DNA of 64,000 nt from Pseudomonas grimontii (GTDB lineage: Bacteria; Pseudomonadota; Gammaproteobacteria; Pseudomonadales; Pseudomonadaceae), in assembly GCF_007858185.1 (NCBI RefSeq), contig NZ_VFES01000009.1, forward strand, positions 202,217-266,216, read 5' to 3'. Made by a program: the position numbers and the translations under genes. Below the pieces are notes generated by a model. It saw only the letters and a program-made list of their open reading frames with translations, was not told the origin of the DNA and did no database searches. Shown piece by piece: positions 8,861-19,763 of the stretch (position 1 is its first letter; each line of letters opens with the position of its first letter).

Positions 8861-9697
8861 TCAGCTTAGTTCAATGCGATCCGCGTGAATCACGATCTGG
8901 CCCTGCTTGTAGAGTGCACCAATGGCCTTCTTGAAGTTGCCCTTGCTCACGCCAAACAAGTTGCTGATCACCGCCGGGTCGCTCTTGTCGCTGACTGGCA
9001 GGCTGCCGTTGTTTTCACGCAACTTGGCGAGGATCTTCGAGTTTAGGCTGGAGGCCGCTTCCTGGCCGACCGGTTGCAGGCTCAGGCTGATGTTGCCATC
9101 GGCACGAATCTCTTTGATAAAGCCTTTCTCTTCCTTGCCCGGACGCAGGAACTTGAACACTTCGTTCTTGTGGATCAGGCCCCAATGCCTGTTGTTGATG
9201 ATCGCCTTGAAGCCCATGTCGGTGGCTTCGGCGACCAGCAGGTCGACTTCCTGGCCCACGACGTAGTTGGCCGGCGTCTTGTCCAGATAGCGATCAAGGC
9301 GTGCGGTGGCGGTAATACGCTTGGTGTGTTTATCGAGGTAGACATGCACCACGCAGTATTCGCCGGCGGTCATCTGACGTTTTTCTTCCGAGTACGGCAG
9401 CAACAGATCCTTTGGCAAACCCCAATCGAGGAACACACCAATGCTGTTGACTTCCACGACTTTCAAACTGGCAAATTCGCCGACTTGAACTTTCGGTTTT
9501 TCGGTAGTGGCGATAAGTTTGTCATCGCTGTCCAGATAAATGAAAACGTTAAGCCAGTCTTCATCTTCACTGGGAATATCTTTGGGGATATACCGATTAG
9601 GCAAGAGGATTTCGCCATCTTGCGCACCATCAAGGTACAAACCAAAGTTAGTGTGTTTAACCACTTGCAAGCTGTTGTAGCGCCCGACTAAAGCCAT
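8861..9697 (-). CDS. CvfB-family S1-like RNA-binding protein
   Basis: 278 residues starting MALVGRYNSLQVVKHTNFG; a GAGGG site upstream favours this ATG over one five codons before. Tandem S1-like OB domains fill residues 1-210 (VGRYNSLQVVK..GLYLDG, VGEFASLKVVEVNSIGVFLDWG, VGQEVDLLVAEATDMGFKAII), followed by a C-terminal winged-helix (SDPAVISNLFGVSKGNFKKAIGAL). This is the architecture of CvfB/YitL, an RNA-binding protein linked to virulence gene expression in Staphylococcus; its role in Pseudomonas is not established. Monocistronic. Confidence 0.92.
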   Translation of the reverse strand: MALVGRYNSLQVVKHTNFGLYLDGAQDGEILLPNRYIPKDIPSEDEDWLNVFIYLDSDDKLIATTEKPKVQVGEFASLKVVEVNSIGVFLDWGLPKDLLLPYSEEKRQMTAGEYCVVHVYLDKHTKRITATARLDRYLDKTPANYVVGQEVDLLVAEATDMGFKAIINNRHWGLIHKNEVFKFLRPGKEEKGFIKEIRADGNISLSLQPVGQEAASSLNSKILAKLRENNGSLPVSDKSDPAVISNLFGVSKGNFKKAIGALYKQGQIVIHADRIELS

Positions 9698-10017
9698 TTC
9701 CAATACCCTCATTGCGTGGGCGGCATTCTACCCGAGTTGCGCTCGACACGCGCGCACACCTGAAAAATCGCGGGGTTGCCTGGCATTCCAGTGGCACCGT
9801 TCCGCTCGTCCGATCATTCGACTGAATTTTGCCACGCCCCCACGCCGGCTCACCCCGTGGTTTCGAGTTAAAACAGTAAGTTAGGGGTTAATTTCAAAAA
9901 TAAACTTTGGCTGTTTTCAGCTGCCGCACTTATTCCCGGGGATATTTACCAAGCAATTGTCAAGTATTTCCTGTACGATGCCTGGCCAAGTTAATTTTCT
10001 ACAGGTTAGTGGCCGCC
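9698..10017. other. Intergenic region, nothing firm seen
   Basis: About 320 bases between the cvfB-like gene and the 59-aa gene. It must hold the divergent promoters of both, and the section 9868-9990 is distinctly AT-richer than its surroundings, but I cannot point to a hexamer pair or operator with confidence. Confidence 0.5.
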
Positions 10018-10197
10018 ATGCGCGTAAAAGCATCCAACAGCAAAGCAAAGCCAGCTCCCGCCGTTGAAACCAGCGAATCGATCAACAACCAGATTGCTGC
10101 GTTTCTCAAGTCCGGTGGCGAAATCCAGCAAATTGCCAAGGGCGTGAGCGGCCAGACTTTCGGCCCGTCCAAGCAGATCAGCCTGGGTAAAAAGTAA
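10018..10197 (+). CDS. Conserved small basic protein (59 aa)
   Basis: Begins MRVKASNSKAKPAPAV and ends ISLGKK, with a predicted amphipathic helix around SINNQIAAFLKSGGEIQQIA. I recall similar proteins throughout Pseudomonas without known function. A weak AGG precedes the ATG by about 12 bases; an in-frame GTG three codons earlier is closer to it and could be the true start. Lys-rich ends with a short central helix could suit RNA or ribosome binding, but that is speculation. Confidence 0.65.
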   Translation: MRVKASNSKAKPAPAVETSESINNQIAAFLKSGGEIQQIAKGVSGQTFGPSKQISLGKK

Positions 10198-10403
10198 CAC
10201 CGCGCAGTACACCTGGTCCCTATGCGTCTTGCCTTCAAGGCGCTAGGACTAGAGCCTGAAATACCCTCTCGCTTCACCTTCAAGTCATGCAAATCGACGA
10301 ACGGGCCTCACCTCCTGACATTCGCCGGTATGCTTGCACACGTCTAGCACGGGCATCTGCCCTATTTTTTCGTTCCTGCTCCTCGCTTTTCATGGAGTGA
10401 AGC

Positions 10404-11126
10404 ATGCTTAAACGCTGCATTTTCGTGGCCAGTTTCCTGGCAGCCAGCCCTCTCGCCGAAGCGCAGATTTTCCAGCGTGAACTGGGTGACTTCGACCTGA
10501 AATTGGGCACTACCCCCAGCCGCAGCATGGCCCAAGGCCTGGTCAAGCCGACCTCGCCGGGCAGTGACTCGTTCCATGGCGGGCTGGACCTGAGCCACGA
10601 CAGCGGCCTGTACTTTGGCCAGTTTTCTCCGAACATGGGCCTGTCGTCGGCCAGCACTCTCGAAGTCGATTCGTACATGGGGTTCAAGCACCCTTTCGAC
10701 CAGACCCTGGGCTACGAAGTCGGCCTGATCCATTACAGTTATCCCAAACTCAGCCCCCTCGACAGCCAGGAGCTCTACGGCGGCCTCAACCTGCTGGGCA
10801 ATCGCTTCGGCGCCTCCTTCAGCAACGACCCGGACCGCCAGGACAGCACCCTGTTCGCCGACCTCACCGGCACCCAGCCCTTCGGCATCGGCGTCAGTAT
10901 GAAATACACCACCCATCAACTGGGCACCCCGACCTCCGTGGAGGGGGGGTCCATCAGCAGCTTCAGCGACTGGTCGATACAGTTCTCCCGCGCCTGGAAT
11001 GGCATCGACCTGGACCTGATCTACAGCGACTCCAGCCTCAGCGGCGGCGATTGCTCGGCCTATTCCGGACACAATTCGCAATGCGATGGCCTGTTGACCT
11101 TGAAGGCGGTGCGGTCGTTTTATTGA
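10404..11126 (+). CDS. TorF-family putative outer-membrane porin
   Basis: 240 residues with an N-terminal signal peptide (MLKRCIFVASFLAASPLAEA, then Q). The mature part alternates aromatic and polar residues and ends in Phe-Tyr, as outer-membrane beta-barrels do. The pattern GYEVGLIHYSYPK and ELYGGLN matches the TorF/gcw_chp group of short putative porins. The two cysteines near the C-terminus (GGDCSAY and NSQCDG) could form a loop disulfide. It is followed by a lipoprotein gene in the same direction, but with a 67-base gap, so co-transcription is uncertain. Confidence 0.8.
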   Translation: MLKRCIFVASFLAASPLAEAQIFQRELGDFDLKLGTTPSRSMAQGLVKPTSPGSDSFHGGLDLSHDSGLYFGQFSPNMGLSSASTLEVDSYMGFKHPFDQTLGYEVGLIHYSYPKLSPLDSQELYGGLNLLGNRFGASFSNDPDRQDSTLFADLTGTQPFGIGVSMKYTTHQLGTPTSVEGGSISSFSDWSIQFSRAWNGIDLDLIYSDSSLSGGDCSAYSGHNSQCDGLLTLKAVRSFY

Positions 11127-11193
11127 TGGGCTGAACTGTCGCGTGCGCCGCGGGTTCACATGCATTAACTCCCCTCTGCGCAAGGACACGCCC

Positions 11194-12060
11194 ATGCTGC
11201 GTCGGCTCAAACTGCTGGTGGTATTCCTGACCCTGAGCCTGGTGCTCGCCGGCTGCAACCGCGTGGGCCTGGCCTATCGCAACCTGGACGTGATCATCCC
11301 CTGGACCCTCAACGACTACCTGGACATGAACGCCGGGCAGAAAAGCTGGTTCAACGACACACTCAAGGGACACCTGGCCTGGCACTGCACCACGCAATTG
11401 CCGGATTACCTCGACTGGCTCGACCGCCTGCAGGCAATGGTCGAAAGCAACCAGGTCACCGATGCAGCGCTGCAAACCCGCACGGTTGAGGCCAAGCAGG
11501 CGATTGCCGAGGTGGCGCGGGAAATCACCCCGTCGGCGATTGAATTGTTACAAGGGCTGGATGACCAACAGGTCAACGACATGAACGATGCCCTGGCCAA
11601 GGACCTGCGCAAACGCCAGGACGACTATCTCAAGCCGCCACTGGCCAAGCAGATCCAGGAGCGCGCCGAGCGCATGAACAAGCGCCTGGATACGTGGATG
11701 GGGCCACTGAGCGATAGCCAGAAGAACCGAGTGATGGCCTGGTCCATCGGCCTGGGCGAGCAAAACGAACAATGGATCGGCAACCGTGCCCACTGGCAGG
11801 CACAATTCATCGACGCCGTGCAGCAACGCCAAAGCGCCAATTTCCCGCAGAAAATCCAGCAACTGCTGGTGGACCGCGAAAGCCTGTGGACACCGGAATA
11901 TCGCGCGGCGTATGCACAGACCGAGGCCGCTGCGCGCGGCCTGATCATCGACGTCATGGCCGAAAGCAGCGTGCAGCAACGGCTGAAACTCACCCAGAAA
12001 ATCGACAACGTACGCAGTGACTTCCAGGCACTCAAATGCCTGAAAAGCGCGCAGTCCTAA
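11194..12060 (+). CDS. DUF6279-family lipoprotein
   Basis: 288 residues; the start MLRRLKLLVVF is chosen because of AAGGA upstream and an ideal lipoprotein signal with lipobox LVLAGC (Cys at about residue 22). The frame is open 17 codons further upstream without a better site. The mature protein is helical and rich in Gln, Asp and Trp (VIIPWTLNDYLDMNAGQKSWF), the hallmark of DUF6279. The residue after Cys is Asn, giving no Asp-retention signal, so outer-membrane sorting is likely. Function unknown. Its stop overlaps the stop of convergent copD by four bases. Confidence 0.85.
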   Translation: MLRRLKLLVVFLTLSLVLAGCNRVGLAYRNLDVIIPWTLNDYLDMNAGQKSWFNDTLKGHLAWHCTTQLPDYLDWLDRLQAMVESNQVTDAALQTRTVEAKQAIAEVAREITPSAIELLQGLDDQQVNDMNDALAKDLRKRQDDYLKPPLAKQIQERAERMNKRLDTWMGPLSDSQKNRVMAWSIGLGEQNEQWIGNRAHWQAQFIDAVQQRQSANFPQKIQQLLVDRESLWTPEYRAAYAQTEAAARGLIIDVMAESSVQQRLKLTQKIDNVRSDFQALKCLKSAQS

Positions 12061-12938
12061 TTGGGTGCCAGGGTGCCCAGCCAGGCCACCAGCGCGAGGA
12101 TCAGCGCAGCCGTACTCAACTCCAGCACCATGCTGCGCCGCAGCGCAGCAATGGCAGCGACATAATCACCTGCCGCCACAGACCGTTGTAGAAGCGGGGT
12201 GAGGTGGAAACGATTGAGCGCCGCCAGCCCCAACATCAGGCCAAACAGCCCTAGCTTCAGGCATAACAGGATCGCGTAGACGCCACCGGTAAGGCCGTCC
12301 AGATTCGGTCCGACCACCAACAGATAATTCGCCACACCGGTGCCGATCAGCACCGCGACAAATCCCGCCCCCACGTGCTCGAACCCCGCCAGCGCTCTTG
12401 CCAACACCCGAACGTGATCGGCGTGGTGCAAAGACGCACGCCTCAACAACAACCCGAACGCGGCCAACGCCCCCACCCAACCTCCCGCCGCCAACAGATG
12501 CGCGCCGTCGCTGAGGATGTGCCACACACCCAGCGTGCCTTCATGCATCACTCCGTGCCCGGTCCACGCCAGTGTCACCAATGCGGTGGCGCCCGACAAC
12601 GTGGTCAGTGGCAGGCGGGTGCCAAGCACAGCCACGCCCAGCGCCCCCATCCGTAGCCACCACATCAACCCCAGGTCGGTCTGCCAGAGCATCATGTGCA
12701 GATGCGGCCACAGCGTCTGCCAATCCGTGGCACCACTCATGGCCTGGGTCAGCGTCAACAGCGACGCCATCGACAGCACTAGCCCAAGGCCAGCCGTCAG
12801 CCGCAGCAGGCCCCTGAAATTCAGCAGCACGCGCTCCGGCGCTTTCAACCCATAAAGACCAAAGAGCCCCAGGCCAAACAACACCATCAGGTCAAGATAG
12901 AGCGCAAAACGCAGTGCGACTTGGGTCAGTTCACTCAT
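12057..12938 (-). CDS. copD: Copper resistance membrane protein CopD
   Basis: 293 residues with about eight membrane helices and conserved Trp/His positions in LTLAWTGHGVMHEGTLG and LSDGAHLLAAGGWVGAL, typical of CopD inner-membrane proteins that work with periplasmic CopC to move copper into the cytoplasm or protect the periplasm. Its start overlaps the copC stop by four bases (ATGA), so the two are translationally coupled. Last gene of copABCD. Confidence 0.92.
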   Translation of the reverse strand: MSELTQVALRFALYLDLMVLFGLGLFGLYGLKAPERVLLNFRGLLRLTAGLGLVLSMASLLTLTQAMSGATDWQTLWPHLHMMLWQTDLGLMWWLRMGALGVAVLGTRLPLTTLSGATALVTLAWTGHGVMHEGTLGVWHILSDGAHLLAAGGWVGALAAFGLLLRRASLHHADHVRVLARALAGFEHVGAGFVAVLIGTGVANYLLVVGPNLDGLTGGVYAILLCLKLGLFGLMLGLAALNRFHLTPLLQRSVAAGDYVAAIAALRRSMVLELSTAALILALVAWLGTLAPN

Positions 12939-13321
12939 GGCTGGACGCTGAACACCACGTTACCGGTGATCGGGTGGGTGTCCGATGACACTGCACGCCA
13001 ATCGACCCGATAGGTGCCGGTAGTCAGCGCAGAGGCTGGCTTGATCAGCATCACCTTGGGGTCGGCGCTCGCCGTGACACTGGCCTTGACCGGCATCGGC
13101 GAATTGGGCATGCCGGGCATATCGGTCATGGTCAGCTTGGCCCCGGAAAACTGCGTCAGCAGGTTCTCCGAGAAGCGCAGTTCAATGACTGTCGGCGCGC
13201 CACCTTGGGTCCCGGCGGGAGGGAGGGACGACAGCAGTTTCGGATGGGCCGACGCCGGCAGGCTGATCATTAATCCGGCCCACAGCGCACCACTCGTTAA
13301 CGCGGTTTTCAACATTGACAT
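12935..13321 (-). CDS. copC: Periplasmic copper-binding protein CopC
   Basis: 128 residues from the ATG giving MSMLKTALTSG, which has GGAG six bases upstream. The signal peptide ends ...PASA and mature CopC begins with His (HPKLLSSLPP), which supplies the Cu(II) ligand; the second His is in DTHPITG near the C-terminus. The short Met-containing loop MTDMPGMPNSPMP would be the Cu(I) site. Beta-sandwich family of about the usual length. Confidence 0.92.
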   Translation of the reverse strand: MSMLKTALTSGALWAGLMISLPASAHPKLLSSLPPAGTQGGAPTVIELRFSENLLTQFSGAKLTMTDMPGMPNSPMPVKASVTASADPKVMLIKPASALTTGTYRVDWRAVSSDTHPITGNVVFSVQP

Positions 13322-13371
13322 GCAAGGCTCCAGGCCGCTCAAGGCGGCGAGTTATAAGAATAAGAAACCGT

Positions 13372-14196
13372 TTAAAACCACAAGCGCACGCCGACCACCC
13401 AACGCAGTTGGCTGACGTCTTCGTCTTCGTCGCGAGCGTATTGCGCCGTCTGGCCATAGCTGCGGTTCCAGCTGACACCCACGTACGGCGCAAACTCCCG
13501 GCGCACCTCATAGCGCAACCGCAGGCCCAGCTCGCTTTCCGACAGGCCGGAGCCGACCCTGCGTTGCGGGTCGTTCTGCGCATAAAAATTGAGTTCGGCC
13601 GTCGGCTGCAGGATCAGGCGGTTGGTGAGCAAAATGTCGTAGTCACCTTCCAGGCGTGCCGCGGCGTGGCCCGACTCGCCAACAAACAGCGTCGCCTCGG
13701 CCTCGAAGTTGTAGAGCGCCAAGCCCTGTACGCCGAAGGCTGCCCAGGTCTGGCTGTCTGCGGGCTTGAAGTCCTGGCGCACACCGCCAACCAGGTCCCA
13801 CCAAGGGCTGATGGCGTGCCCCCATAAGGCCTGGGCTTCGGCGCTGTCGGTGCGGCCGGCACTGCGCTCGCCCTCACTGCGCAACCACAGGCGGTCGATG
13901 TCGCCACCGACCCAGCTCTTGACGTCCCAGTTCAGCGCACCGCTCTCACCGCCGCCTTGCCATTCCAACTGGTTGATCAGCAGCATGGCGTTGATGGCGC
14001 TGTCATGCACCATGTGCCCGCCCGGCGCGTTGTACACAGCGGCGCGATCCGCGTCGGTCAGCAGCGGAATCGGCGTACGACTTTCGCTCAGCGCCGGAAC
14101 CGCCGGGCTCATGCCCTGAAACTCCTCAGCCTGCGCCAGCGAGCCGAACGCCAACCAGGCCAGCGCGATACACACAAATAACACCCGACGGCTCAT
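13372..14196 (-). CDS. copB: Copper resistance outer-membrane protein CopB
   Basis: 274 residues, start MSRRVLFVCIALAW with GAGGA upstream; signal peptide cleaved after LAQA. The C-terminal 200 residues form an outer-membrane barrel (KSWVGGDIDRLWLRSEGE, ending in VVGVRLWF), the CopB/PcoB core. The Met/His-rich N-terminal repeats seen in many CopB proteins are missing; only EFQGMSPAV remains, so this is a short form. It lies 10 bases after copA and is surely co-transcribed. Confidence 0.9.
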   Translation of the reverse strand: MSRRVLFVCIALAWLAFGSLAQAEEFQGMSPAVPALSESRTPIPLLTDADRAAVYNAPGGHMVHDSAINAMLLINQLEWQGGGESGALNWDVKSWVGGDIDRLWLRSEGERSAGRTDSAEAQALWGHAISPWWDLVGGVRQDFKPADSQTWAAFGVQGLALYNFEAEATLFVGESGHAAARLEGDYDILLTNRLILQPTAELNFYAQNDPQRRVGSGLSESELGLRLRYEVRREFAPYVGVSWNRSYGQTAQYARDEDEDVSQLRWVVGVRLWF

Positions 14197-14206
14197 GCTC
14201 GCTTCC

Positions 14207-15922
14207 TCATTCATTCACGCGCACTTCACGGAACATGCCCATTTCCATGTGGTACAGCAGGTGGCAGTGATAGGCCCAACGGCCCAGGGCATCGGCGGTC
14301 ACGCGGTAACTGCGGCGCGAGCCTGGCGGCATGTCGATGGTGTGTTTGCGCACCTGGAATTGGCCGTTTTCGTCCTCCAGGTCGCTCCACAGGCCGTGCA
14401 GGTGAATCGGGTGGCTCATCATGGTGTCGTTGACCAACACCAGCCGGACACGCTCGCCATAGGTCAGTTGCAAGGGCTCGGCATCGGAAAACTTCACGCC
14501 ATTGAATGACCAGGCAAACTTCTCCATATGCCCGGTGAGATGCAATTCAAGGGTACGCGCGGGATCGCGGCCATCGGGATCGTCGAAGGTGCTGTGCAGG
14601 TCGGCGTAGGTCAGCACCCGACGACCGTTGTTGCGCAGGCCGATGCCGGGGTCATCGAGCTTGGGCACCGGGTTCATCGCCTGCATGTCCACCAAAGGGT
14701 TGTGCTGCTCGCTGGCCGGGTGGCTCTGCATCGACATCGCGCCCATCGCACTGTGATCCATGCCCGCCATATCCGGCATGTCCGCCATGGCGCCGTGATC
14801 CATCCCACCCATGCCCATGTCGTCCATGGTTATCCACGGGCGCGGCTCAAGCACCGGTACGGGCGCCGTCGCCCCCGCCTGGCGGGCAAGCGTGCCACGG
14901 GCATAGCCCGTGCGATCCATGGACTGGGCAAACAGCGTGTAGGCCGCTGCCGTGGGCTCCACCAGCACATCGAAGGTTTCGGCGACGGCAATGCGGAATT
15001 CATCGACGCTGACCGGCTTGACCGGCTGGCCATCGGCGGCGATGACGGTCATCTTCAGCCCCGGGATACGCACATCGAAATAGGTCATCGCCGAACCGTT
15101 GATAAAACGCAGGCGAATTTTCTCCCCGGCCTCAAATACTCCGGTCCAGTTGAGCCCGGGCGGCTGGCCATTGAGCAGGTAGGTGTAAGTCTCGCCGCTG
15201 ACGTCCGCGAGGTCGGTGGGGTTCATCTTCATTTGTGCCCACATCAGCCGGTCAGAAACGGTGGCCGACCAGCCCTGCTTGCCCACATCGCGTACGAAAT
15301 CGCCCACGGTGGGCTTATGCAGGTTGTAGTAATCGGACTGCTTCTTGAGGGTCTTCATCAGGGCGACGGGGTCTTCGTCGGTCCAGTCCGAGAGCATCAC
15401 CACGTAGTCACGCTGATAGGTGAATGGCTCGGGCTCCAACGGATCGATGACCAGCGGGCCGTACACCCCCTGCTGCTCCTGGAACCCGGAATGGCTGTGG
15501 TACCAGTAAGTGCCATGCTGCTTGACCTTGAACTGATAGACAAACACGCCGCCCGGCTCGATGCCCTTGAAACTCAGGCCGGGCACGCCGTCCATGGTCG
15601 ACGGCAACAAGATGCCGTGCCAGTGGATCGACGTCGGCTCGCTGAGGCGATTTTTTACGCGCAGGGTCACGGTGTCGCCTTCGCGCCAGCGCAGCAAGGG
15701 GCCGGGCAAGCCGCCATTGATGGTCAACGCCGTGCGCTTCAGACCGGTGAGATTGACCGGCGTCTGGTCGATAAACAGATCGAATTCGGTGCCCGCCAGC
15801 ACCGTGGGCTCGCCCGCACTTGTCAGCGCCCATACCGGCGTGCGCCATAGCCCGAGCCCGCCCAGCAGGCCGCCGGCGGCCAGGCCTTTGACGAAGGTTC
15901 GTCTGGAGGTAATAGAGTGCAT
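14207..15922 (-). CDS. copA: CopA multicopper oxidase
   Basis: 571 residues. A twin-arginine signal (SRRTFVKGLAAGG) exports the folded enzyme. Three cupredoxin domains hold all copper motifs: HWHG near residue 95, WYHSH near 140, HPIHLHG near 500 and HCHLLYHMEMGMF at the end. A Met-rich segment (about 365-400, with DMGMGGMDH and MDHSAMGAM) matches the Cu(I)-binding loop of CopA/CueO types, which oxidise periplasmic Cu(I). First gene of copABCD. No copRS is present in the window, and I found no convincing CopR box upstream. The Shine-Dalgarno is poor. Confidence 0.94.
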   Translation of the reverse strand: MHSITSRRTFVKGLAAGGLLGGLGLWRTPVWALTSAGEPTVLAGTEFDLFIDQTPVNLTGLKRTALTINGGLPGPLLRWREGDTVTLRVKNRLSEPTSIHWHGILLPSTMDGVPGLSFKGIEPGGVFVYQFKVKQHGTYWYHSHSGFQEQQGVYGPLVIDPLEPEPFTYQRDYVVMLSDWTDEDPVALMKTLKKQSDYYNLHKPTVGDFVRDVGKQGWSATVSDRLMWAQMKMNPTDLADVSGETYTYLLNGQPPGLNWTGVFEAGEKIRLRFINGSAMTYFDVRIPGLKMTVIAADGQPVKPVSVDEFRIAVAETFDVLVEPTAAAYTLFAQSMDRTGYARGTLARQAGATAPVPVLEPRPWITMDDMGMGGMDHGAMADMPDMAGMDHSAMGAMSMQSHPASEQHNPLVDMQAMNPVPKLDDPGIGLRNNGRRVLTYADLHSTFDDPDGRDPARTLELHLTGHMEKFAWSFNGVKFSDAEPLQLTYGERVRLVLVNDTMMSHPIHLHGLWSDLEDENGQFQVRKHTIDMPPGSRRSYRVTADALGRWAYHCHLLYHMEMGMFREVRVNE

Positions 15923-16053
15923 GCCGATTCAAGTCCGTCAGTTGAATGGCAGCAGATTAGGGTTCGCCGGCTGTCAGCAACCTTAGCGGCAGATTACCGA
16001 TCCGACAGTTTCGGCGTGCCCGGCACCGCCAGAGTGCCGGGGCTTGCGGGGGG

Positions 16054-16443
16054 TCAGGCGATCTGCGCTTTGGAGGCCACTTGCGCGAAGGTCGCCGGGT
16101 CCAGCGCATCGGCCTGCTCATCCAGCACCTGGCGCGGGTGATCATTGCCCGGGATCGAGCTGTCGATCAGCGCCAATAGCTGCGCGCCCAGTGCGGTCAG
16201 AATGAAATTCTCACCATTGCCGCCCTCTTCCTCAGGCCGCGACTCGATAAACCCACGCTTGAACAACAGCGCTTCGTAGTCCGCAGCGGTCTTTTTCAAC
16301 GCATCCAGGTTGCCGGTGGACTCGCCCGCCGTGGCCTTCTCGGCCGCTTCCTGCTCGGCGTACTTGCGCGGGGCAAAGCTACCCTCGCCGTTCTGCACTT
16401 CATGCAGCAGACGTTCGATCAAATCCCAGTTGTAAGTCGTCAT
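16054..16443 (-). CDS. DUF2513-like small protein
   Basis: 129 residues with a strong AGGAGG upstream. The opening YNWDLIERLLHEVQNGEG and the later FKRGFIESRPEEEGG...FILTALGAQLLALI resemble the winged-helix-like DUF2513 family, where a short DLIR helix is followed by a LxxxG(F/L)I and LTxxG motif. Such proteins are often found in mobile or stress regions and have no defined role. Possibly a DNA-binding or antitoxin-like fold; this is inference. Monocistronic. Confidence 0.6.
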   Translation of the reverse strand: MTTYNWDLIERLLHEVQNGEGSFAPRKYAEQEAAEKATAGESTGNLDALKKTAADYEALLFKRGFIESRPEEEGGNGENFILTALGAQLLALIDSSIPGNDHPRQVLDEQADALDPATFAQVASKAQIA

Positions 16444-16597
16444 CCTGATTCCTCCTGCGGGCCTAAGGAAAGTAGCCCGCCTATAGGAGTGACCCTGCGC
16501 GTCTATCGCCGTTCAGACCAACCGACGGACGTCATTTCTCTGAACTTTCCAGACGTTCGCCACCTCAACTGAGCATCACCGCCAAGGAGGTCCGACC

Positions 16598-16873
16598 ATG
16601 AAATCCCTGAAAAACCTGGCCATCGTCGCCACGCTGCTCACCGCTCTGCCCGCCTGGGCCTGCACCCCGGAAGAGGCCACGGCCAAGCGCGAGCAACTGG
16701 CGCAGGAAGTGGCCAAGCTCACCGAGCAGAACCCGACCAAGGCCAAGGAGATGAACGACGAGCTGCAGAAGATGGACCTGGATACTGAAAGCGCAGAGTT
16801 CCCTGACAAGTGCCAGTTGATCGACGCCCGGCTCAAGGAATTGAAAGAAGCTGCCGCCAAGGCTAAAAATTGA
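16598..16873 (+). CDS. Small periplasmic helical protein
   Basis: 91 residues with a perfect AAGGAGG Shine-Dalgarno and a signal peptide (MKSLKNLAIVATLLTALPAWA, cleaved before Cys-Thr-Pro-Glu). The mature 70 residues are charged helix with two cysteines, one at the new N-terminus and one in FPDKCQLID, which could pair in the oxidising periplasm. No lipobox (the residues before the Cys are AWA, without the Leu and small residues required). I recall similar unnamed proteins in Pseudomonas; function unknown. Confidence 0.75.
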   Translation: MKSLKNLAIVATLLTALPAWACTPEEATAKREQLAQEVAKLTEQNPTKAKEMNDELQKMDLDTESAEFPDKCQLIDARLKELKEAAAKAKN

Positions 16874-16880
16874 GGACATA

Positions 16881-16910
16881 AAAAAACCGGACAAGGTCGT
16901 CCGGTTTTTT
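16881..16910. terminator. Bidirectional Rho-independent terminator
   Basis: Stem CCGGAC/GTCCGG flanked by an A6 run on one side and a T6 run on the other, between convergent genes. It can end both the small periplasmic gene and the DEAD-box helicase gene. Confidence 0.93.
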
Positions 16911-16925
16911 CACATCCCTTAAGCC

Positions 16926-18272
<1,347 letters not shown>

Positions 18273-18465
18273 GGGTGCTACCTCGAAGAAATACAAAAAA
18301 TCAGCTGCATAGGGTACCGGTTTCGGGCGTCCAAACCGAGTGTCTTTACGCGAACGGCGCTAATCTGTTGCTTTTTTGTCAGGGCATTTGTCCACGGCAT
18401 CAACTTTGTTGCACTTAAATGCTCTAATCGCGCCGTCTTGTCTTACAGAAGAATCGGTTTCATCC

Positions 18466-19755
18466 ATGGATATCAAACAGCTCTGGCTCAACGTCCAAGA
18501 CCTCTGGGGCGCCCTCGACGAACACCCGCTGCTGCATGCCAGCCTCGGTTTCCTGGTGTTGCTGGTGGTGGCCCTGCTGCTCGGACGGGTGGCGCGCTAC
18601 CTCATCCTCCACGCCGTCAAATTACTCGGCCGGCAACCGGCGCTGCACTGGCTCAACGACCTGCGGCACAACAAAGTCTTCCACCGCCTGGCGCAGATGA
18701 CGCCTTCGCTGGTGATCCAGTTCGGCCTGTACCTGGTGCCGGACCTGAGCAAGACCGCGATCCTGTTTATCGGCAACGTGGCACTGGCATTGACCATCCT
18801 GTTCCTGGTGCTGGCGATGAGCGCCCTGCTCAACGCCCTGCTGGACATCTATGCCCGCACCGAACACGCGCGTACCCGCTCGATCAAGGGTTATGTGCAA
18901 CTGGCGAAGATGGTGCTGTTCGTGTTTGGCGCGATCATCATCGTCGCCACGTTGATCGACCGTTCGCCACTGTTGCTGCTGTCAGGCCTGGGTGCGATGT
19001 CGGCGGTGATCCTGTTGGTCTACAAGGACACGCTGCTGTCGTTCGTCGCCAGCGTGCAGTTGACCAGCAACGACATGCTGCGCGTCGGCGACTGGATCGA
19101 AATGCCCCAGGTCGGCGCCGACGGCGATGTGGTGGACATCACCCTGCACACGGTCAAGGTGCAGAATTTCGACAAGACCATCGTCTCCATCCCCACCTGG
19201 CGCCTGATGTCCGAGTCGTTCAAGAACTGGCGCGGCATGCAGGCCTCGGGTGGGCGACGTATCAAGCGCAGCCTGTTCATCGATGCCAGCGGCGTGCGCT
19301 TCCTGCGTGACGATGAAGAAGTACGCATGACCCAGGTGCACCTGCTCACCGACTACATCGGGCGCAAGCAGGCCGAACTCAAGGCCTGGAACGAAGCCCA
19401 GGGCCACAGCGCGCAACTGTCGGCCAACCGCCGGCGCATGACCAACCTCGGGACCTTCCGCGCATACGCCCTGGCCTACCTTAAGAGCCATCCGGACATC
19501 CAGCCGAACATGACCTGCATGGTGCGCCAGATGCAAACCACCGCCGAAGGCGTGCCGCTGGAAATCTACTGCTTCACCCGCACCACGGTGTGGGCCGATT
19601 ACGAGCGGATCCAGGGGGATATTTTTGACTACCTGCTGGCCGTGTTGCCGGAGTTCGGACTGAACTTGTACCAGCAACCCAGTGGCACCGACTTGCGCAC
19701 TGGGATACTGGCACTGACACAAAATACCCGCACCCCGGAAACCGCGGAGTACTGA
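18466..19755 (+). CDS. MscS-family mechanosensitive channel (YbdG-like)
   Basis: 429 residues starting MDIKQLWLNVQDLWG. Five hydrophobic segments at 23-180 are followed by the MscS pore helix and beta domain (LLLLSGLGAMSAVILLVYKD, then LRVGDWIEM and GDVVDITLHTVKVQNFDKT). An insertion around 290-340 and the length match the YbdG/medium-size branch, which gates in response to mild hypo-osmotic shock. Located on the plus strand, divergent from the helicase, with a 193-base gap that contains no obvious operator. The Shine-Dalgarno is weak. Confidence 0.9.
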   Translation: MDIKQLWLNVQDLWGALDEHPLLHASLGFLVLLVVALLLGRVARYLILHAVKLLGRQPALHWLNDLRHNKVFHRLAQMTPSLVIQFGLYLVPDLSKTAILFIGNVALALTILFLVLAMSALLNALLDIYARTEHARTRSIKGYVQLAKMVLFVFGAIIIVATLIDRSPLLLLSGLGAMSAVILLVYKDTLLSFVASVQLTSNDMLRVGDWIEMPQVGADGDVVDITLHTVKVQNFDKTIVSIPTWRLMSESFKNWRGMQASGGRRIKRSLFIDASGVRFLRDDEEVRMTQVHLLTDYIGRKQAELKAWNEAQGHSAQLSANRRRMTNLGTFRAYALAYLKSHPDIQPNMTCMVRQMQTTAEGVPLEIYCFTRTTVWADYERIQGDIFDYLLAVLPEFGLNLYQQPSGTDLRTGILALTQNTRTPETAEY

Positions 19756-19763
19756 CAACGATA

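Noticed and set aside
15923..16053. CopR/CusR-type operator before copA
   Set aside because: No convincing dyad was found; weak similarities only.
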